Part shown: piece after piece, positions 32,802-38,796 of the stretch
Layout: each line of letters starts with the position of its first letter
Position numbering within the stretch: position 1 is the stretch's first letter
From: Gnetum montanum
Lineage: Eukaryota > Streptophyta > Gnetopsida > Gnetales > Gnetaceae
DNA length: 38,796 nt
Reading direction: 5' to 3'
Assembly: GCA_015680685.1 (NCBI GenBank)
Contig: MNCI01034628.1
Location: 1-38,796, forward strand
The notes under the pieces: model-generated
What the model was told of the DNA's origin: nothing
The model's database searches: none
What the model saw: only the letters and a program-made list of their open reading frames with translations
Program-made: the position numbers and the translations under genes

Positions 32802-33751
32802 GATCGGTGGAAGCAAGAACAACGTCCATCCATGGCTACTCAAGGATTGCCCTGTCAACATGGAAGAGCAAAGCTGGAGGGAATGGGAGATAGAATGGCA
32901 TGGTGGGAAACAGGTTCGGGGAAGACATAACATAGGTCAGGATGGTAGGAGCATGGAATACGCTTACTGAATGCACAGAAACGTATGCACACTGATGTCA
33001 ACAGGAATGCTTTCAGACGAGCATAGCGCGTCAGCCTAAGATCTCTCTATCACTGATTATAGCAGGAATGCGTGCAAAAGGAGCATGGTGCATCACTTCT
33101 ACGATATCTCTGCTAGTGTGAGTGCGGAAAATAGATACTTGTGTATGTAGCTTTTGCGTATGGGAAGCGGGTGGTGGGGATGAAGGAAACAAGAGCTAGG
33201 GGTAGGACTGCGAGAGGTATAGGCATGCAGATCTAAGTGGTCGGGCAAACCTGAGCAGCCATTTCAACACGCTGTTGTACTTCACCGCTCAGATGGACGA
33301 ACCTTTGAACGACATCCTCCAAGGCAAGTAACCTGAAACCACAAAAGAAAGCAGAGGACACCATTGCTCATGCGAACAAGAGGCAAGGTTGTCGAAACGA
33401 GCACCGTTTGATGCGAAATAGAGCGATTGGGCTGTAAAGAAGGAGCCGGAGCATGCGGGCGGAGCCGCCAATCCTAACAATTGGCCCAGCATATCTTCGC
33501 CAAAAGGCATCAGACACAGTGCAGCTAACTGGTTGTATAGGGAACCAACCAGATGAATTTGCGGAGCCGGCGTCTGATAGCGATGATTGGCGGAGGTTCT
33601 CGAGGCCGTTGTTGACGAGGATTTCGTCAGGGCTTTGGCTGGCGAGACCAAACCCTCAGAGGTACCACCACTGCAGTGGGCGTAGCGACGACATCTCTAA
33701 GGGATCAGTAAGATGCCTCTCAGCTTATCCGAGGAATCAGTAGGATGCCAG

Positions 33752-33791
33752 TGGGGTGGCGACGCTGGGACTGTCCCAGTATCCCACCCCA
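33752..33791. repeat. Short imperfect inverted repeat
   Basis: TGGGGTGG plus CTGGGAC on the left mirrors GTCCCAG plus CCACCCCA on the right with almost no loop. Confidence 0.65.
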
Positions 33792-33852
33792 TTGGTTGTG
33801 CAGCTGTACAGAGATCATCGCGCTCGCTTGATTTACATGGCAGCAGTCTGTA

Positions 33853-34175
33853 AGTCCCAGTTTTAAGTCCTGGTAGACCGCCATTACTGGTTTTAGGTCT
33901 CAGCAGACCATGGTCCCAGTTTAAAGTCTGGGCAGACCGAGAAGTGCTAGTTTTACGTCGTAGCGGACGGTGGTATGTCTGATTTATGGTCTCAGCAGAC
34001 CGTGCTGTGGATGTCAGTTTCATGTCATGACCCAAGGACAGAGCTGTGCTAGTTTTATGTCTCAGCAGACGGCTACTTACCTGTGCCGGTTTAGCATCGT
34101 GGCGGACGCGTGCAAAAGATGCCAGTTTTTCGTCTTGGTGGACCTGTACAACATTGCCAGTTTTACGTAATAGGG
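33853..34175. repeat. Tandem array of about ten diverged ~35-bp units fused to the integrase end
   Basis: Units begin near 33853, 33885, 33912, 33946, 33977, 34013, 34048, 34085, 34121 and 34156. The consensus is roughly GCCAGTTTTAYGTCTCAGC followed by AGACCG; the inner GTCTCAGCAGAC is partly palindromic. Copies differ at several sites each. The last unit runs directly into the truncated integrase of element F. Confidence 0.8.
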
Positions 34176-36900
34176 GGAAGAAAAAGATTGTCTAATGCCT
34201 AGGTTATCACAGAAAGATTTGGTTTCCGTGCTACTAAACTATGGCCCATTATCGGTCACGATAGTCATCGGGAGATCAAATCTGGTTACTATATTGTCTA
34301 GGATAAAATGCCAAATCTCCTGAGATGTGATCTTTCGTAGGTGAACAGCCTCTACCCACCTCGTAAAATACTCAGTAGCGGTAATGATAAAGCCATGACC
34401 TGCGGAGGACTTCGGCATGATCGGGCCTATGATGTCTAGTCCCCATCGTTGAAATGGCAATGTTATCTGTGTTGTATGTAATTCTGTGGGTGACACGTGT
34501 ATAAGATTTGCATGACGCTGACACGTGTCACAGGTTTTAACCTTCGTCAGGCAATCTTTTTCCATGCGTGGCCAGTAGTATCCTAAGCGACGGATTTTTA
34601 GGGCCATAGCCCGTGGTGCTACGTGGCCACCACACAGTCCCTCGTGAACTTTACCGACTATGTGTTGCGCTTGGTTCTTGTCGATGCAAGTCAGCAACAC
34701 GCTATCAAAGGAGCGTCTACAGAGGGTGCTGTCTCCGATGATGACGTATTGCTTAGCCCGCTTACGGATTGCATCTTTCTGTGGGCGTGTCAATGCAAAC
34801 GATGGCTCGCCCTGTAAAAGGTAAGCTTTAATGTCCTCGTACCATTCATGCGTGCTTTCCTCGAGAAGAGAGGAGATTTGCACCGTCTGAATGATAGGAT
34901 CTATGCAGTCTGTAATCAATGCGGGGCAGGTGTCAAAAAGATGTGCAGGCACGTTCAAAGCCAGTGTTGCCAGTGCTTCGGCCAGTGTGTTATCCGCGTG
35001 TGGCACGTGCTGGGCATCGATGGTCGCAAATCGTCTCAGAAGATCTTTAGTCGTATCGCAGTAGGGCTGCAAATGTATAGCCTTACAGGCGTAGACTCCA
35101 GTGATCTGATTTATGACAAACATCGAATCACCCCTAATTGCTAGGTGTTGAACATCGAGTTCACTGGCAGTTAGTAATCCTCTGAGAAGCCCCTCGTACT
35201 CTACCACATTGTTCGTATAAGGGAAGGTTAAGCGATAAGCGTGCAGACGCACATCCTCAGGCGATAGCGTGATAACAGTGGAAGCACTGCCACCTCTAGC
35301 GGTTGAAGCGCTGTCAAAGTACAATGTTGCTTCGGGGCCTGTCGAGACAGGGCTTAGACTATGTACATGTTCGTCAGGAAAGTCTGGCTCTATAATTGCC
35401 TGATTGTTAATCGGTGAAGTTATTAACTGGTCAGCTATCGCTTGGCCTTTCGTAGATGATTGGCCAACGTAGTGCAGATCGAACTCTGCCGTGATAGCCT
35501 TCCAGTGAGCTATTTTACTACTCTCGTATAAGCTATGCGTAATGGCCCTAAGAATGTTGTTTTTACAGATGACGTTGACCTTGCTACGGAAAAGATAATG
35601 CCTACACTTTTTAAGCGTAAAAACTAATGCTAGGNCAAACTCATGCTGGCAGTCGTCAGTCCATTCAAAATTAACCCCCTTTTTTAGCAAGTGTTGCATA
35701 GGGTGTAGCTTATCGGTTAATCTTGAGATGAACCGTCGGATGAATTGTAAGCATCCCTGTAACCCGTGTAATTGCTTGAGGTCTGTAGGAGGCGTTAACT
35801 CGACAATGGCCTTGACCTTATCAGGGTCAACTCGTATGCCAGTTTCTGACACCACAAATCCTAGCATGTGTCCGATTTTGACTCCGAATATGCACTTCTT
35901 TGGGTTAAGCCGGAGCTCGTATTTGGAACATCTTTTAAGGACTAACTCCAGGTCTCCTGAATGATTCTCAGACTTTAAAGACTTAACTGCTATATCGTCT
36001 ACATAATCATTCAGCTTTCCTAAGAGGTAATCGCTGAAGATGTATGTCATGGCTCGTTGATACGTTGCTCCGGCATTCTTTAGACCAAAAGGCATCATAG
36101 TGTAGCAAAAGGTGCCTCAGGGCGTCATGAATGTTGTGGTCAACTGATGTTCTGGATTAATGCGAATCTGGTTATAGCTTGAAAAGCCGTCCATGAAGGA
36201 CAGCAACGCATGCCCAGCTGTTGTATCGACTAGCTGGTCGATACTCGGGAGTGGGAAGTTGTCCTTGATTGTGGTCTTATTTAAATCCTGAAAGTCTATG
36301 CAGATGCATATGCTTCCAGTCTTCTTTGGGACGACTACAATGTTAGACACCCAATCCGAGTAATCAACTGCGCGGATGAAACCAGCTTGATACAGTTTGG
36401 TGATTTCATCACGCACGGCTAGCGCTATCTTTGGCTTAATTCTGCGTGCCTTTTGCCTAACTGCTTTAATCTGCGGGTCTAAGATGATGTTATGTTGGAT
36501 TAGCCTGGGATCTAATCCAGGCATATCCTCGTATGACCATGCAAAGACAGTAATGTTGTCTTGCAGGACCTATGTTATGGCATTGTGCGTTTTCCGGTCT
36601 AATAAGGAGATGACTTTAAGCGTTTTCTCTTGACCCTTATGCGTAACGATAGAAACCTCACTGAGGGGGTCTTCAGTTATGTCCCCAGCCTCCAGGTCTA
36701 GCGTGCGCGTCGACTATTCTGGCCACTCTGGGGACATCTCCGACACAGCTATGGTTACGCCTTCTAAAGTGGGGTTGACATCTACTAGCGTGGAATCGAA
36801 TTGCCTAACTACTTTCCCGTATGGGCCTGTCAAAGTTAGAGGTGCTAAAAATTTTGCATCCATTTCCTGTCTATCCTGCAAAACTGCAAAGTGCGTAAAT
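34176..36900 (-). pseudogene. Tat-lineage Ty3/gypsy pol: RT, dual RNase H and truncated integrase (element F)
   Basis: Minus strand, left-going. From 36900 a pre-RT linker leads to TVFAWSYEDMPGLDP (36560-36520), then RT with DFQDLNK and the catalytic YVDD at 36005-35994. The first RNase H/connection region follows (RHYLFRS, QSSTKGQAIADQL), then a second RNase H with a D-E-D set (LYFDSAS near 35321, VVEYEGL, RGDS). Integrase has its zinc finger (H-x-H then CDTC) and two of three catalytic Asp (WGLDIIGP and VTDNGP). A second, archaeal-type RNase H is the hallmark of the Tat clade. Defects: TAG and TGA stops (near 36705, 36571, 36117, and 34239-34241, where Gln is expected after NGP), a sequence gap at the N (35635), and loss of the integrase end with its catalytic Glu. 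Not functional. Confidence 0.9.
35635..35635. other. Single N hiding missing pol sequence
   Basis: The frame reads CQHEF, then one ambiguous codon (GNC), then LALVF. In Tat/gypsy pol these motifs are normally separated by some tens of residues, including the first RNase H catalytic part. So this N likely marks an assembly gap or a collapsed or deleted segment. Confidence 0.7.
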
Positions 36901-37279
36901 GATTAGAAGAAGGGTGACGTGGCATCGTTAAACGTGGCAAGCTAACTGAATTTTGAATATTGTAAACAAGCTGTAATCAATGCTACCCGATTACGAGGCG
37001 ATAAGATGTGGTAGTTTAACGTCATTTCGGACAGGCGCGTGCGATATCAGCTGCATTAATATCTAGATTTTCGGGTTCCTTTTTAGGAAGGTCCCGCTGA
37101 AATCGGATATCAATCGGTGATCCTCGCGTATAAGTAGTTTTTTGATAAGGATATGTTGTTGGCTGTTGAGAATTAGAACTCGTGACTGTCGCTGAGAGAA
37201 GGAAGAGCAGAAAGTTAGAGCGTGTAATCTTGCCAAGATTTGCAAGTGTTAAGCTGTGAAAAATTCTGAAGCCGTCGCA

Positions 37280-38796
37280 ATGGCACCGAAGATCAAGAGG
37301 AAGAACGCAAAACTGGCCAAGATTGATGAAGTGCAAGAAAATCTGAATCGTGTTTCGTAGGCACTGGTCGATGTTTGCGACCCTACGCCTTTGAACCGGT
37401 AGGCCATTCTTCATATGCTTATGTTTGTTTTTAATGTCTACTTTTTGTGATGTCTTTTGCGTGAATGTGAATGTCAAAATTGTGGACCTCGGGTTAGTGC
37501 AAGGGTTTAATGGGGTTGCGTCTACCGCCGTTGTCAGGGACGAACCTTGCGTTATTGCAAGGGTTTGGGCGATTTCAGCCTGGATAACTAGGTGTAATTT
37601 ATAAGTTTTCTGTATTAGTCGTGCAAATGTAAATGTGGGTGTTGATGTATGTATTGGGTTTTCTGTACAGCGTTGCGCTAAAGCCCATTCTGGTTGTGTT
37701 GGATATTGTTGGGGTTCTGTGTTGTATAAACCCCATCGTCCCCAATGTCCCTCCCCCGCACACGCGGTTGCAAGGGAAGGCAATATGGTTTCGACAGGGT
37801 GCGCTGGAGTTTCTGCAGTTCTTGCTGCACAACTTCAGCGTCATCGTGTGGTCTGATTTGTCTGATGACATCGTCGGTGCCCTGTTAGAGCACTTGCTGG
37901 TGGGTTCTGCGCAAGGGGTTCTGGCCTTCTTGACAGACGGGGCCATCGATACGGGCCGCCCCGAGGACCGAGAACTTAGCGCCCGGGGCTTGCGGAGCTT
38001 AAACTGGATCTAGGAAATGGCTCGATTTAGCTGTTATCACGCATATAACACGCTGTTCATGGCTCGCCATGTCTCGACTTGTTTCCAGAACCCACAAGGC
38101 ACGGTGTACTACGCAGGCGGGTAAGTGAATTTTATTAACTGTTTATTTTCTGTTTTGTTGTATATTTGTTGTCAGTGTGAAATATAAGAGAAGCCCATGC
38201 GCAAAATTTAAAATAAGCCTATGTTGTATGGTACAGGTTCTTTATTTAGGACAACAGGTTAGTTGGAGATGGGGATGTGTTATCATGAGCCGAAACGGCG
38301 ATAATGGCGTTTACCGCAACTAGCAACGTGCGCGCTGGTGTTATAGAGCAGATTGGCTTTGACATGCGTGAGTACCCCACCCGTTACGCTAGGGCTTTTG
38401 AGAATTGCCAACGACTTGGGTGGCTGCACGATGACTGGACCTTAGATCCACCCCTTACCGTCGAGGACGTGCAAAGGGAAATCCCGCCATTTCCCTTGCC
38501 ATTTGGCCCCGGTAAGGCTGTTGTATAGTTGGTTACTGCGTAATATAGTTGTAAATTGCGGACATTGCGTAATAGAGCTTTGGTTAATTTGTGCTTCACG
38601 TTGTGCAGTTAGGGAATCTCGGGAGATTACCCTTACGATTTCCAGCCGCGAGGCGAACACTGTCCTCTTCCGCTACGGCGACATCAAAGACGCACAACGC
38701 TGGCTTGGCCACTCGGCGGCCCCAGTCGCGGTGACCTCCAAGATCCGAGCGGTACGGCTAATGCACCTATTTTTGGCTGCGACTCCTGATGTCCCC
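37280..38796 (+). pseudogene. FCP1/NLI-type HAD phosphatase-like gene, multi-exon, with four in-frame stops (3' end outside window)
   Basis: Proposed exons with matching phase: 37280-37398 (ATG, basic start MAPKIKRKNAK), 37671-38120, 38237-38511 and 38609 to the window end; introns start GTAGGC, GTAAGT and GTAAGG and end CAG. The second exon carries KPILVVLDIVGVL (HAD motif I: first Asp at 37702 kept, second Asp replaced by Val), then RLQGKAIWFRQGALEFLQFL and VIVWSDLSDDIV, then NTLF...NPQGTVYY and, in exon 3, DNRLVGDGDVL, all in the order of the FCP1 homology domain. In-frame stops: TAG 37358, TAG 38011, TAG 38247, TGA 38286, each one C-to-T step from Gln or Arg. After the FCP1 part come about 130 further residues I do not recognise (ending ...RYGDIKDAQRWLGH). 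A TATA-like GTATAAGT lies near 37128. Loss of the second Asp suggests weak or no phosphatase activity even before the stops. Other splice choices remain possible. Confidence 0.6.

Larger units (their letters stand above)
32564..33851. other. Non-coding or unrecognised stretch between LTR-F and the 35-bp array
   Basis: Contains a foldback (32725-32801), a degenerate duplication of about 60 bp (32999-33120, sharing AGGAATGC, GAGCAT and ATCTCT words), and a short inverted repeat (33752-33791). A minus-strand stretch at 33690-33230 has open frames and a splice-acceptor-like TTTTGTGGTTTCAG (near 33345), so a decayed gene piece is possible, but no domain was recognised. Confidence 0.35.

Noticed and set aside
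32541-32933. 130-codon minus-strand open frame
   Set aside because: It overlaps the hairpin array and the foldback, has no recognisable domain, and competes with equally long frames on the other strand.
33289-33651. Minus-strand 120-codon frame as a gene
   Set aside because: At least two frames are open over the same stretch and an acceptor-like site interrupts it; no family could be recognised, so only a possible decayed gene piece is noted.
37022-37783. 253-codon minus-strand open frame
   Set aside because: It runs antisense to the start of the FCP1-like pseudogene, crosses its proposed first intron, and shows no recognisable domain.

Overview
The window looks like nuclear DNA from a land plant with a large, repeat-rich genome. 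A gymnosperm is plausible but is only inferred. It holds two Ty3/gypsy lineages (Athila-like and Tat-like, the latter with a dual RNase H), long AT-rich spacers, GT-AG introns and one intact plant-type gene. No bacterial operons, tRNAs, rRNAs or CRISPR arrays were seen.

Layout. 0-1.2 kb: a coiled-coil retroelement fragment (+), then an array of imperfect hairpins. 1.26-5.69 kb: a decayed Athila-like element on the minus strand ('A'), with 5' LTR, tRNA-Asp-type primer site, gag, retropepsin and the protease-RT linker. Its LTR abuts an integrase C-terminus of another element on the plus strand (5.69-6.07 kb). 6.7-10.05 kb: a second copy of the A family ('B'), minus strand, holding LTR, primer site and gag. 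10.05-12.2 kb: AT-rich spacer and a promoter. 12.21-12.74 kb: the only intact gene, a lachrymatory-factor-synthase-like (Bet v 1/START fold) protein with a hydrophobic leader; its 3' end carries an 80-bp tandem duplication. 13-15.3 kb: AT-rich, no gene. 15.6-16.3 kb: LTR fragment 'C' (-). 16.3-20.06 kb: a long degraded coiled-coil ORF (+), polypurine tract and LTR 'D' (+). 20.06-31.27 kb: about 11 kb without coding sequence, rich in small local tandem duplications and a dispersed short motif. 31.27-36.9 kb: remains of a Tat-like element ('F', minus strand), with TATA-bearing LTR part, hairpin array, foldback, a ~35-bp repeat array and a pol fragment. 37.28 kb to the end: a multi-exon pseudogene of an FCP1/NLI-type (HAD) phosphatase-like protein on the plus strand, running off the window.

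Two themes stand out. First, in-frame stops in the dead reading frames are overwhelmingly TAG where Gln is expected (17 TAG, 1 TAA and 1 TGA in 1.6 kb of one ORF), as deamination of methylated C in CAG (a CHG site) would produce. Second, LTR-family promoters here carry palindrome-based repeats just upstream of the TATA box. Four Athila-like LTRs share a compact ~97-140 bp U3 whose repeats come in two unrelated sequence types. A separate hairpin array lies upstream of the TATA box of the Tat-like LTR.

All readings were made by eye from the sequence; no database was consulted.
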